Source: Neoceratodus forsteri
Taxonomy: Eukaryota > Chordata > Ceratodontiformes > Ceratodontidae
Reading direction: 5' to 3'
Length of the DNA stretch: 64,000 nucleotides
NCBI GenBank assembly: GCA_016271365.2
Contig: CM057453.1
Coordinates: forward strand, 1,075,655,001 to 1,075,719,000
This document shows positions 21,291 through 32,799 of this stretch, piece after piece (position 1 is the stretch's first letter; every line of letters begins with the position of its first letter). The notes below the pieces were generated by a model that was given only the letters and a program-made list of their open reading frames with translations, was not told where the DNA came from and searched no databases. A program made the translations under genes and the position numbers.

Positions 21291-23190
21291 CAAGAGTGGA
21301 TGATTCTGGGTCTATTTATCAAATAGCAGCACTGAAAATAATTTTTAATTATCCACAGTCAGGCTTCTCCATTATAAAATGAAGATGTATAATATGAACA
21401 GCATAATATATACTAGGAATCAAAACTGTGTAATAATAAGAACATTCAGTATCAACCACAACAGCATCACAAGCAGTCCACATATGATGCAATTTTTAAA
21501 AATGAAATATGATTTTGGAACATTATGCCCAATAACATATACGAAAATAATTTGGAAATTCATAACATAACTCATTAGTGTATAAGTATCCGTAAGGTTC
21601 CACATTAAAACACAACGTAATAACTATTAAAAAATCATTATGGTAATGGGGAAAATGTAAACTAATTTCTGATCCACTGTGAAGGAGAAGTCTGTAACTG
21701 ATTGGCTTCAAACAATAGAGCCCACTAGGAGGAGCTGTCTTCATCACTCTATTCACGGAGCACTGGAATGTACAGTTGCTAAGCAACACTCGCTACTCGC
21801 GAGAAGTACAAAGAGTGATACGTCACTCTGGCGGCATTTCCAAGTGGGCTCAAGAGGAAGACAACCCTTTATAGCCAAACGGCGTCTTAGAAACGCCATT
21901 ACTGTTAGAGGATTTGAACTTAAAAAAGTTGAGCAGCAAAGAGAAAGGTACCAGCTTTTAACAATAACCTGATCTCAATAACTTTGTTTAAATGTAAAGA
22001 AAGTAAATGTAAAACTGAGTGTTTTGTTGTTTTAAACTACAGGGTCAACACAATTGAGTCCTGTGTAGTAACACTTGATATCTGAGAGACATGCAAGCTT
22101 TAAAGACGTAAAGAATCACTAGCCTCTGAAAACAGTGTAATTGCAAAAAAACTGCATAGTGCCTTAGAACCGATACGATTGTTAGAAGGCTTGAACGTCT
22201 AAGAGCAGAGCAGCCAAAAGAAAGGTATTAGCAATTGTGAAATTATATAATAAAAAAAAATACTGTGAAACATCAAGAATTTAAAACAAAACCTCAAATA
22301 TTCATTTTGCTCTACAGAGTGAAAAACGATTGGAACCAGTCAGGCAACACTTTTGAAATAATAAAGGTGCATAAGGGTAATGAATGTAAAAGCTATCAGC
22401 TTTTAGAAACTGCACTGCAAAAGAAAGGTAATTATATTTATATTATAAAGCTATGGAATGTATAACTAATTAGATTTTAGAATCTTTAAGTGAAAATGAT
22501 CTGGTCTAGTCGGGTAGTATTTGAAATAACAGGGGTTTAATGTATATAAGCAAATATTGAGAAATATGGTTTAAAATGAAATGATATTTTACTTTATCGG
22601 ACCCTTATTCAAAAAAGGAGCTTGAAACCTGAAAGGAGAAATATACTTAAGATTATGTTTATCATAGATGGAGAATTGATTTAAATATAATAAAGTAGTG
22701 GCTATATAAGTATGTCAGTGATGGGGGATTCAAATTTAAATGATGGAAGTTACATTTTTGGAGCCAATATTATGGACTGTTCTTTATGTTGTAAACAAGT
22801 GTTTCTGTCAACTGTAATATTTATATTTATGTTTTTCTCTAGAGAGAATATAACAGGAATAGCTTATTACTCTAGAACATGAGGAAAAGGCAATTGAAAT
22901 ATTGATGGTAATATAAGTGAAATGTGTCCTTTAACATAATAGTAACAAAAGAAATGTGACAAAAACTAAATGTAGTAAATGAGAAAGTGATTATATATAC
23001 ATTTTTTGTACTTTGACACAGATTCTGAATGCCCCCTGAACAAGCTCAAAGGAGCGAAATGTAGGGGAATTTTATCAAAATAAAAGAAAATATATGAATC
23101 AACAACTGAGTGAATATATTGGAATGTAGTCCTGAGCTCCCAGCTTTTGTTTTTTCTGGACGACTTTAGAACACCTTCAAAGGAGCTCTA
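21291..23190. other. Unassigned, with a loosely repeated ~240-300-bp pattern
   Basis: From about 21890 to 22640 a block of the form TTAGA-G--TTGAAC...GAGCAGC-AA-AGAAAGGTA recurs at about 21905, 22190, 22400 and more weakly near 22610. This suggests old tandem duplication. Near 23035-23085 there is a block with AAGCTCAAAGGAGCGAAATG followed by an A-rich stretch. I do not recognise the family. Confidence 0.35.
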
Positions 23191-24356
23191 CTTAAAAAGA
23201 CTTTTGACACCATTACCCATTTTTTTGTATTATGGTTTCTCCATTGGTTGGTCAGGATTTGTCCATGTGCTGAAAATGACTGCTTCACATCTGCACTAGA
23301 AACAGGGTGAGTGGGGAGCTCTCACACCCAAGGGCAGTGACGAGCAATGTTCCACAGGGCTCGGTGTTGGGACCAGTGTTGTTTGGGATATTCATTGCAG
23401 ACATATCATGGGACATCGAGAGCAAGATCAGTCTGTTTGCTGATGATACCAAGGTAGGCGCAGTGGTGGATGACCTAGGGGGATGGCAGGGGTTGCAGGA
23501 TGATCTGGCAAAACTTGAAACCTGGTCAGATACCTGGCAACTGGGGTTTAATGCCAAAAAGTGCAAGGTGCTGCATTTTGAGATGATGAACCCAAGGAGG
23601 AGTTACCAGCTGGGGGTAGTGCAGCTAGCCCAGACAGAGGAGGAGAAGGATCTGGGTGTGCTCATTACAGGGTCAATGAACAACTCAGCACAATGTAGGA
23701 AGGCAGCTGCAAAGGCCAACAAAATGCTGGGTTGTATTGCAAGGGGTATATCCTCGAGGAGGGAGGAGGTGATTCTGACACTGTATAGGTCATTAGTTAG
23801 ACCACACCTGGAGTACTGCATGCAGTACTGGTGCCCATATCTGAAGAGGGACATTAAGTTACTGGAGGGGGTGCAGCACAGGGTGACAAAGATGATCAAG
23901 GGGCTGGGGGACTTATCATATGAGAGGAGGTTGAAGGAGTTGAACATGTACTCACTGGATTAGAGGAGAGACAGGGGTGACATGATTGAAACCTTTAAAT
24001 CATGAAAGGAATAAACAGGACAGGTACAGAGGGGCTGTTCAAAGTAAGGGAGGGGAGGGCCACCAGGGGCCGTGATATGAGACTGGAGGGAGGAAGGTTC
24101 AGCAGGGAGATGAGGAGACACTTTTTTACAGAGAGGGTGGTGACTGGGTGGAATGCGTTACCTGCAGAAGTGGTATGCAGTACAACAGTGGACTGCTTCA
24201 AAAGGGGATGGGACAGGACAAGGGGTAGGGTTAATGAAGGGGAAGGGTGAAAGGGAGGGGCAGCTACAGAATAAGAGGTGCTAGCTGCACATTCAAGCAG
24301 ACTTGATAGACCTCTAGGCCTTTATCTGCTGGCAAATTTCATATGTTCATATGTTT
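23191..24356 (+). pseudogene. CR1-type LINE, 5'-truncated, RT C-terminal half
   Basis: A decayed AFDTITH block near 23200 precedes a long open frame at 23307-23963 (218 codons). That frame reads VPQGSVLGPVLFGIF, then SLFADDTKVG (the RT catalytic ADD box). It continues through TWQLGFNAKKCKVLHF, KDLGVLI, LVRPHLEYCMQYWCPYLKRD and YERRLKELNMYSL. A frame change then leads to the tail GRDMRLEGGRFSREMRRHFF near 24075-24130. The 3' end near 24330-24356 carries a CATATGTTCATATG-type tail. Only the 3' third of the LINE survives. It is one of the less decayed copies, with the FADD box intact. Confidence 0.9.
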
Positions 24357-24479
24357 GTAGGGATCCAGATGGCCTGAAGGGCTGCCTTGGCCAGAGTCGG
24401 TACCTGTGAGGACATAGAGATCCAATACTGGTGAAGATCAAATGATCCGATCTCTGGTAGTTCCCACACATCCTGCCAT

Positions 24480-25382
24480 ATGTACATCTCCCAGTCCTAC
24501 ACTGTCCTACATGCTGGGCCTTTGGAGATCTTAGGGCTCAGCTCCGGGCAGCATGGGCAGAGATTGCACGCCTCAAATTTCACATTGAAGAGGAAATACA
24601 TTATAAGAACCACCCGCCATTTCCCCAGCATCCAACAGAAAAACCTCAACCGCAGAGGGTAGTTGGTCCAGGAGGTTGGCAGGTGGTTAGGAGGAGCAAA
24701 TCAGGTGCCCCATCACTCTCTGCTCTCCATCACATTGCCTCCAAAAACCATATAAATACTACAAACAGGTATCTGCCTCTATCTCTGAAATCAAATAAAG
24801 AGGCAGAAGACACTGCAGAGCAGGACACTGCGCACAGGAGCTAGCACAACAAAACTCACCCAAATCAGGAACCAAACTAAACAAGCACAAAGGAAATCCA
24901 AAATGCAGACTCCATGATTCTGGGAGTTGATACCCATCTCCAGCCAGGGTGATGGTCAGATGTCTCCCAGGTACATCAGCATGGAGACACTGACCGCATT
25001 ACTAAAATTGTTCACAAAGCAGGAGAAAACATTGATGTCCTAGTACACATAGGGACTTATCGATCTCGCCAGCGGTCAGTTGTGGAGACCAAGGAACACC
25101 TGACTAGGCTGGGTGACAAACTATCATCTATTTCGTCCAGCATCTCCTTCTCTGAGATCCCCAGTCTGGGAGAGGGACCAGATGGACGGAAGGTCAGAGA
25201 AGGGGAGATAGGGGAGCTAAACACGGGCTCAAGGACTGGTGCCAGGAAAAAGGACACAGATTTGTAGGGAACTGGCAACAGTTCTGGGAGCGAAAGTTCT
25301 TTAATTTGATGGACTGCATCTGACTAAAGAGAGATTCAGTGCATTGGGGCAGAAGTTTGACGTCTTTGCAGAATATTTAAAC
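24480..25382 (+). pseudogene. CR1 ORF1: zinc-finger-like head, coil, SGNH esterase
   Basis: Near 24500 the frame reads CPTCWAFGDLRAQLRAAWAE, a CxxC pair followed by a coiled-coil-like helix. The esterase region begins near 24905 with SMILGVDTHLQPG, where families have GDS, so the nucleophile Ser is lost in this copy. It continues with VLVHIGTYRSRQRS near 25035-25080, matching the HxGTN block with Asn lost. It ends FDGLHLTKERFSALGQKF near 25302-25355 with the catalytic His block. Frameshifts separate the parts. The open frame 25082-25267 is the middle of this domain. Confidence 0.72.
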
Positions 25383-25599
25383 TAGCAAATGGGAGAGGGT
25401 GCAGCACCCCATCGTCGAATGAGAAGAACACCCTCCCCTCAGCTAGTGGTCAAAAGGAATTCAGCGTGTTTGCCGCTCATTTGCATCACCAGGTAAGAAA
25501 AAGGTTTGTCTCCCCATACGATGCACAGGGTAATGCCAAACTTCACCCAACAACTAACACACCAAAATCTGGCCAATGGAAAATCATGTACACAATGCT

Positions 25600-28260
25600 C
25601 ACAGCCTGGGAATAAGATCCCAGACCTGCAGGCAATAATGTCAGAGGCTAAACTGGACATAGTAGCAATTAGTGAGACGTGGTTTACCAGTAACCACACT
25701 GGGAGACTTCAGTACCTGGCTATGTATTGTTCAGAAGAGACCGAGGTGCAAAGGGGAGGAGTGGCCCTGTATGTTAATGAAAATATCAAAGCTACAGAAA
25801 TTCGAGAATACACATAAGGAGCCAGAAGAACTTTGGGTCACCCTGGAAACAGGAAATGGGACAGCCATAAGAACTGGGGTTGTCTACAGGCGCCAGACCA
25901 GAGGAGGACATAGACACATTACTGTTAGAAGATATACAAAACATGCAGCTAAGGGAGGTTCTGATAATGGGAGACTTCAACATGCCAGATACAGATTGGT
26001 CAATACCAGCAGGAACATCTGCCAGAACTAGACTCATAGTGGATTCCTGCAGGAGGGCCTCAAACAACTGGTGCAGCAACCCACAAGAGACAGGGCTATC
26101 CTAGATCTAGTACTGACTAACAAAGAAGGGATCACAGATCTCCAGGTAGAAGGTCACCTGGGGCCAGTGACCATCACATGGTATGGTTCAATTTGGCTAC
26201 TACATCTAAATCATCCCATTCCAAGGCAAAAATATGGGACTTCAGAGGAGCTGACTTTGATAAGATGGCCAACAGAGTTAAGATAGCCCTGGCAAAAAAG
26301 AAACACGTGAGGGTACAGGCAATGTGGGCAAGCATTGATGATGCAATACTTGAAGCAACATCCCATTGTGTTAGACGGAAAAGGAAGTGCAAAAGAAGAA
26401 GGAAACCACTTTGGTTCTCAAACAGTAGCAGAAAAGGTCAGAGCCAAAAGGCTGGCCTTCAGGAAATATAAGGGAACACAGGGGATGAAGATAGGGAGGC
26501 ATACCAAACTGCCCTAAGGGAAGCAGGTAAGGCAGTAAGGCAGGCAAAGTCCCAAACTGAGGAAACACTAGCACGAACAGTAAAAGAAGGTGACAAGACT
26601 TTCTATAGATACATTAGTGAAAGGAGAAAGTCCAGAGGGGGTATTGCTAAGCTTAATGGAGAAAAGGGAGCATGTGAGGAGGAGGACCCTGTAAAGGCAT
26701 CTAACCTAAACAGATACTTTTGCTCAGTATTTACTGAAGAGAAGGTAGGGCAGGGCCCACAGCTCAGCATCATGGACACAGGGGGGAGGGAGGTGAGCAC
26801 TACTCCCTTCACAAAAGAAAGGGTCCTACAAGAGCTTGCTAAGCTCAGAGTGGATAAGGCAATGGGACCTGATGGCATACATCCCAGGGTACTTAAGGAG
26901 CTAAAGGAGGAACTAGCAGAGCCATTAGCAGAATTGTTTAGTGAGTCTCTGATCACAGGAGAGGTCCCAGAAGACTGGAGAAGGGTTCATGTGATCCCGC
27001 CTCACAAGAGTGGTAGCAGGAGGAGGTGGGGAACTACAGACCGGTCAGTCTTACCTCAGTAGTGGGCAAGATTATGGAGGCACTCTTAAGGAAAGGATAG
27101 TGCAACACCTGGAACCATAGGGCACAGGATCCAAGACAGCATGGGTTTACAAAGGAAGGTCCTGTCAAACTAATCTCATAGATTTCTTTGACTGGGTAAC
27201 CAGAGTGGTGGACCAAGGGGAGCAGTTGATGTCGCCTACCTTGACTTCAGCAAAGCTTTTGACACTGTTCCACATAGAAGATTGATAAATAAGCTGGGTA
27301 GGCTCGGGTGGCCAGAAGTTGGTCAACTGGTGGCAAACTGGTTGACTGGCAGAAAACAGAGTGTGGTAAATGGTATACAGTCAGAAGAGATGCAAGTCAC
27401 AAGTGGGTACCTTAGGATCAGTCCTGGGGCCAGTCCTATTCAACATTTTCATTAGTGACCTTGCAGATGGACTAGAGGGTAGGTTTGTCTGTTTGCAGAT
27501 GACACCAAGATCTGCAACAGAGTAGATGAGCCAGATGGGGTGGGCAGAATGAGAAGAGATCTAGATAAACTAGCAGAATGGTCAGAAGAGTGGCAACTGG
27601 GATTTAATGCAAAAGAAGTGCAAAATCATGCACATAGGGAAGAGAAACCCGAAGCCACTTATAGGCTGGGAGGAGATGCTAGCAGTCACAAAGGAAGAAA
27701 GAGACTTGGGCATCATCATCACTGATGACCTAAAATCATCCAAGCAGACCTCTAAAGCAGTAGGTAAGGCTAGGGGGGTGTTAGGGTGTATTAGTAGGGG
27801 TATCACAAGTCGTAAGAGGGAGGTAATAATCCCTCTGTACAAGACATTGGTTAGGCCCCATCTGGAGTACTGCGTGCAGTATTGGAGGCCACACCTTCAC
27901 AAGGACATTAACCAAATTGAGGCAGTCCAGAGAAGGGCAACCAAAATGGTGCAGGGACTGCATCAGAAGACATATGAGGACAGATTAACGGAGCTCAATA
28001 TGTATACCCTTGAGCAAAGGAGGGAGAGGTGATGATCGAGGCATTCAAACACCTTAAGGGCATAAACAAGGTGAAAGAGTCTAACATGTTTAAATATAAG
28101 AAAAATAGCAGGACAAGAGGACACAGCATGAGATTAGAGGAGGCGATTAGGGGGAATGTGAGAAATTCTTTTTCACAGAAAGGGTGGTGGATGCATGGAA
28201 TGGCTTACCACAAGAAGTGGTGGCTATGAATACAGTGCAGGGCTTCAAACAGGCATGGGA
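25600..28260 (+). pseudogene. CR1 ORF2: endonuclease and reverse transcriptase
   Basis: The endonuclease reads LDIVAISETWF near 25655 (catalytic Glu). The GDFNMPDTDWS box near 25970 holds catalytic Asp and Asn. LGPVTITWYGSIW near 26160 occupies the SDH region and is altered by a frameshift. The RT region includes VDKAMGPDGIHPRVLKEL (26850-26900), then LDFSKAFDTVPH near 27245 and GPVLFNIFISDL near 27430. CLFADDTKIC near 27490 is the catalytic box. WQLGFNAK, LVRPHLEYCVQYWRPHL and YEDRLTELNMYTLEQRRER follow, the last at 27970-28030. The C-terminal tail reads SRTRGHSMRLEEA near 28110. At least six frame changes are present. Domain order and length fit a single CR1 ORF2. Confidence 0.88.
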
Positions 28261-28424
28261 TAGGCATAAGGGAGCAATACAAATGACTTTGAATAGATAG
28301 GTCACTGACAGAGCAAAGGCCGATGGCACATTTATAAGGTAGAAAAAGAAATGGGCAGACTGGATGGGCCTTGAGGTCCTTATCTGCCGTCAACTTCTAT
28401 GTTTCTATGTTTCTATGTTTCTTT

Positions 28425-29985
28425 CACAGTGCATTTGTATTATGTAACATGTACATTGGGATACAGGGCAAGTACAGTTGGAAGTCCTTATTGAGTCTGG
28501 GTAGGTTGAGTGGGTTGCGAATTTGACAGGCCATAAGAAACTATACAGATGGGTTTGATTGCAGGTGTTTTGTCAGTTTCTCCAAACTGACCGTGAAAGC
28601 ATTTTTGAACAGTTTGAGGTTCTCGTCCCTTACTTTATTCCTCAGTTTAGAGAGGTACAGCTCTGTCTTCTCACCAAAGCCATCATTTTTAGTTTTGCCA
28701 GCCTCAAAGCGGCTCTTAATTGACATTAGCATGTCATATGTGCATGTCACAAAAGGTTTCTCCTTTGGTTGCAAAAGTTCTATCTCAGCAATAATTTCAC
28801 CCGAATTCTCTGTAATGAATGCCTGTTGTGCTTGTAGCTTATCATACCATTCATCCAGTAATGCCCGTAGATGGTTTATTGAGGTGGCATCACTCGAATC
28901 TTCCCTGGAAAAGTCCCTCAGGTATTGCAGGTGTGTTGAATGGTACGCCACAGTTGCAAACCATGTGTTCCATCCAGTTAAAACAGGAACCAGCAGCAAA
29001 GCAATCATTTGCCCCGGAGCTTCCAGATCATCCAAAAATGTGATGAATTCTCATTTGCATTTTGGTGATTGTTGAAAGGCATATTTTACCAATGAAACCG
29101 GTTCATTAACTTTTTTGAAATAGTGCAGACATTTATCCCCAACAAGTGACAAGACAAGTGCCCAGCAAAACACGTGCACAACATTGTCCCCAAGAACCTC
29201 ACAATGTGCGTCATTAAAACATTTAATCATATATTGAGCACTGTCACTGACAAAGGAAACTACATTCATAAAGTCAATGTCGTGACTCTGGAGAGTCTTC
29301 AAGGCAGCTTGAGTCTCTGTGGAATGGTTGACAGGGTCTAGTTCTGTACTCTTTCCAAGGTATGTCTTTCTCCCTTCCAACACAAAGACGACATTAAGAA
29401 TGCACTGTGACTGTGCATCTGTGCTCTCATTACATATAATAGACAGTGATTTTCCAGTCAGAGCTGCTTTAAGGTCTGCATCAATTTTCTCTCTTACCTT
29501 GGGTAGATAGAGCTGCCTCAGGGTGTCTGCTTTTGGCAACGCTCCACTCCCTTTCACATACTTGCACATTCATTCCCTCAGCTCTGGATGATCCAGCTTC
29601 TCCAATGGGATATTTACAGCCCCCCATGCTTTAACTGTGTCCATGACCCTCTCATTTCTTGCTACAGATGATTCTGTTGCAGTTCTGAAACTGCTGGTTA
29701 GGGTCACCTGCCTTGGTTGTCTTCCTTTGCTGGCAGCTCATTCCTTATTCCTAGCATGTTTCTTGCTGATTAGATGATCTTTGACTGTATCTTTTCTGGT
29801 ATGGTCCAGGACATGGTTGCAGTATGGACAGAAAAGGTTTCCTCCATCCTCATAGAGGCCTTCAGATTTGAACTGAAGGGCTCGCTCCTTAGCTGAGGTA
29901 TAGCAGAGCTTAGCTTTCTTATTCAGTGATGCAGCAAACATCATGCAGGCAGAAAGTCTGAATATTGAAATCACAACCAAAAAAA
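28425..29985 (-). pseudogene. hAT transposase pseudogene, CGGBP1-like
   Basis: The minus-strand N-terminus (29980-29738) has a BED-like zinc finger: GLYEDGGNLFCPYCNHVLDH with a His pair in KDHLISKKHARN. It is followed in another frame by VNIPLEKLDHPELRE, a TGA stop, then KYVKGSGALPKADTLRQLYL (29569 onward). The order and wording closely follow the vertebrate host protein CGGBP1, which lacks the catalytic half. Here the transposase continues: SIICNESTDAQSQCILNVVF, then FVSDSAQYMIKCF and, in 29035-28541, LTGWNTWFATVAYHSTHLQY, as in a hAT catalytic domain. The C-terminal dimerisation region is not found; the sequence meets the CR1 octamer tail at 28418, so the CR1 copy may have cut it off. Stops at 29570 and 29040-29050 make it non-functional. 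Confidence 0.82.
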
Positions 29986-30039
29986 TATATACTAGCAGTG
30001 TGTTCCACTAATCTGCTTGATAAGATAATTCAAGTAACA

Positions 30040-30990
30040 GATAGGGCAGTCCATGACTTTTATCCTTTGGCTATGATGGCAGCAGCCACTGTCTGTAACC
30101 CCCATCCTCCAGGTACGACAGCAGCAGCAGCAGCTTTCTACAACTCCCATCCTCCAGGTATGATGTCAACAGCAGCATATGACTTCCAACCTCCCGGTAC
30201 GATGGCAGCAGCAGCCTACGACTCCCATTCTCCTGGGACAGCAGTAGCAGCCAGCAAACACCATTCACTAGGTGAGATGGCAGCAGCCATCTACAACTCC
30301 CATCCTCCAGATACAATGGCAACAGTAGTCTATGACTCTCATACTCCACGTACAATGGCAGCAGCATTCTATGACTCCCATCTTCCAGGTGTGAAGGCAG
30401 CAGCAGTCTATGAATCACATTCTCCGGGTATAACAACAGCAGCATTGTACGACTCCCATCCTCCAGGTACGATAGCAGCAGCTTACGTCTCCCATCCTCC
30501 AGGTGTGATGGCAGCAGCAGCCTACAACTAACATTCTCCAGGTACGATGAGAGCAGCAGTCTATGACTCCCATCCCCCAGGTATGATGGCAGCAGCAGCC
30601 TATGACTCCCATCCTCCTAGTACAGCATTAGTAGCCAGCGACCACCATTCACTAAGTGAGATGGCAGCAGCCATCTTCAACTCCCATCCTCCAGATAAAA
30701 AGGCAGCAGCATTGTATGACTCCCATCCTCCAGGTGTGAAGGCAGCAGTCTACAACTTCCAGCTTCCAGGTACAATGGCAGCAGCATTCTATGACTCCCA
30801 TCCTCCAAGCGTGAAGGCAGCAGCAGTCTACGAATTGCATTCTTTAGGTACAACAGCAGCAGCAGTCTACGACTCCCATCCTCCAGGTACTACACCAGCA
30901 GCAGTCTATGAATCCCATTCTCCAGGTATGAAGACAGCAGCAATTTATGACTTCCAGATTTCCCCAAGAGAAACAAAAACAGTTATTTAT
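30040..30990. repeat. GC-rich minisatellite of 36/39-bp units with a higher-order period
   Basis: About 24 units of 39 bp (some 36 bp) encode a 13-residue pattern of the kind MAAAAYDSHPPGT on the plus strand. Because units are multiples of three, the plus strand stays open across 29965-30531 and 30547-30999, broken by one TAA near 30529. The minus strand is also open in several stretches. A distinctive unit (AVAASKHHSLGE, about 30240) and its following units recur about 384 bp later (ALVASDHHSLSE, about 30625), so a block of roughly ten units was duplicated. I found no signal peptide, start context or splice signal supporting a gene, so I call this a minisatellite. Confidence 0.85.
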
Positions 30991-31011
30991 AGAACTTAAT
31001 GTAGCAGCAGA

Positions 31012-31267
31012 TCTTGAGAGAATCTCTTGCAGTAAGTCACTCATTAGATACTACAACCATGAGACACCAGGACCACACAAACATTTTTGCTAGCAGTCCA
31101 TCTGGAGCCATGCACAGCTATATAGGGAAGAGCAATGTGATGACAACATCACCATGCGTGGCCCCAAATAGACTGCTAGCAAAAAGGTTTACATGTAGTC
31201 CTGGTGCCTGACGCCTGATGGTTGCAGTTCCTAAGGTGTAACCTGCTGCAAGAGATTCCCTTGAAGA
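31012..31267. repeat. Inverted repeat with ~105-bp arms
   Basis: The left arm 31012-31113 and right arm 31153-31267 are imperfect reverse complements (for example AATCTCTTGCAG near the outer end and TTTTTGCTAGCAGTC inside). The loop is about 40 bp. It lies directly downstream of the minisatellite. It could be a MITE or foldback element; no flanking duplication was identified. Confidence 0.85.
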
Positions 31268-31805
31268 TACACTGTTATGGTAAGTTCTTACACAAGTGTT
31301 CTTTTTGTTTCTCCTGGAGAAAAACTCAAAAGCCCCCTGGATCCCCATTGTAAACCTGTCCTCCACGTCTACCTACTACACTCCTGAGACCAACCTAGGT
31401 GCAGTGATTTTTTTCCATAGTTTACTGTATGCAGGGCATACCTCCCCCCAGATCCCCACTGCAACTGTGCCGAGTCATGCCTGCCTACCATCTACATGTG
31501 TAACAGAGTCTGCGTGCAACACTAACAACCCTCACCAAACTAGCTCTTAGCACACAGAAAGCTACACATCACCTTTGGACATACTCAGAGATGCAACACT
31601 GCCAACTCTCACCCCAAAATGAGCCCCGCACCCCACTTACTCTGTGGCACACTGGGGCACACACCAACAAAGCAGCCCCTTGGAATTGCTAAAGGACAGT
31701 GCATGCAAGCCATCTCCTGTGAAGTCCAAGGGGATGTGTTGCTTGATGTGTACTCCACATCAGGTTGGGGCAAGCTTGCTTTTGCTTTTCACATAGAATC
31801 AACAC
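31268..31805. other. Unassigned spacer
   Basis: No recognisable coding sequence. Some words (GCACACAGAAAGCTACAC, 31551-31568) resemble arms of the neighbouring palindromes. Confidence 0.25.
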
Positions 31806-32009
31806 CGCCCTTTAATAGCACAAAAGCGTACCAATTCAAGCACCAAAACAGGTCGTCTGCAGTATAAAGCACCCTGCCCACCCATACAGACACTGACCCC
31901 TTTGCTTTTTAACCCTGCTGCACTCTCACTGAGGCACAACACTTTACCAGAGCGACAGGGTTAAAAAACAAAGGGGTCAGGGTGTGTGTATGTGTGGTAG
32001 GGTGCTTTA
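31806..32009. repeat. Inverted repeat with ~52-bp arms plus shared flank
   Basis: Arms 31866-31917 and 31956-32009 are reverse complements over AAAGCACCCT...TTTAACCCTG. The preceding 31806-31860 is a direct copy of the innermost part of the large palindrome at 32395-32450 (TAGCACAAAAGCGTACCAAT), so the two structures share a module. Confidence 0.8.
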
Positions 32010-32147
32010 TTTTCCTGCATTTGCAACAACCAAAAGAAGCTGAAATTCACAGTATTTCGGACTGAGGGGGAGAGGGAGATCCCAAAGCAACTTTTGTGTC
32101 TTCTGTGTGCTCCAGAGCTTGTAGAGTTAGTGTGTGTGAGTGTGAGT

Positions 32148-32791
32148 AGCTTGCTGTGTGTCTCAGAGTTATGGGAGGCATTACATGCTAACGTGGGCCT
32201 GGTTGGGAGTTGCCATAGAGTTGGCATAGGTGCATCTCTGCTGAAACATCTGAGCGTCTATGTGCCATGAATAAGTATGGATAGTGGGGTTGGTGTCACA
32301 TATGTGAAATGAAAGCAAGAAAGATGACAAAAACATGTGAACAATAGTGGCAAAATCAGCATAGCACCACTATCAGCAAAACAAGGCTTAATAAATAGCA
32401 CAAAAGCATACCAATTCAAGCCCCAAAACAGGTCATCTAAAGTACAAGGAAAGAAATCTGGTCAGGGTTCTTGTACTGCAGACGACCCATCTTGGGGCTT
32501 GAACTGGTATGCATCTGTGCTATTTATCAAGGCTTGTTTAACCACCAGTGTTGCGCTGCTGATTTTGCAGGTGTTGTTCACATGTTTGTCATGCATGCTC
32601 ACCAGCAACTGAACCATTTTGCTGCTTTTGTGTCACATATGTGACACTAACCCCACTATCCAGACTTATTTGTGGCACGCAGATGCTCAGATGTTTCAGC
32701 AGAGATGCACCTATGTGAACTCTATGCCAGCCCTCAGCCATGCCCATGTTAGCATGTAATGTCCCTAAAACTCATTGGCACACAGCAAGCT
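32148..32791. repeat. Large palindrome, arms about 300-320 bp, loop 17 bp
   Basis: The left arm 32148-32450 and right arm 32468-32791 pair along their whole length with substitutions and small gaps. Matching blocks include AGCTTGCTGTGTG (outer end), ATTACATGCTAAC, GGTGCATCTCTGCTGAAACA, GTCACATATGTGA, AACATGTGAAC and GCATACCAATTCAAGCCCCA (inner end). It has no coding capacity. A foldback transposon or an inverted duplication would both fit. Confidence 0.88.
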
Positions 32792-32799
32792 CAGGGATC

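Larger units (their letters stand above)
24357..28418 (+). mobile_element. Nearly full-length CR1-type LINE with octamer tail
   Basis: This element has recognisable ORF1 (about 24480-25382) and ORF2 (about 25600-28260) remnants and ends at 28385-28418 in repeats of TTCTATGT. CR1 elements typically end in a short 8-bp microsatellite rather than poly-A, so this end is diagnostic. It starts immediately after the preceding LINE ends and stops beside the hAT pseudogene on the opposite strand. The exact 5' limit is not defined. Confidence 0.85.

Noticed and set aside
23285..23947. Minus-strand open frames opposite the CR1 RT
   Set aside because: They are shadows of the plus-strand RT frame, which carries the FADD box and family motifs.
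30047..30999. Two long Ala/His/Pro-rich open frames as a repetitive protein gene
   Set aside because: The frames follow 36/39-bp minisatellite units, the opposite strand is also open, and no start context, splice signals or flanking coding sequence were seen.
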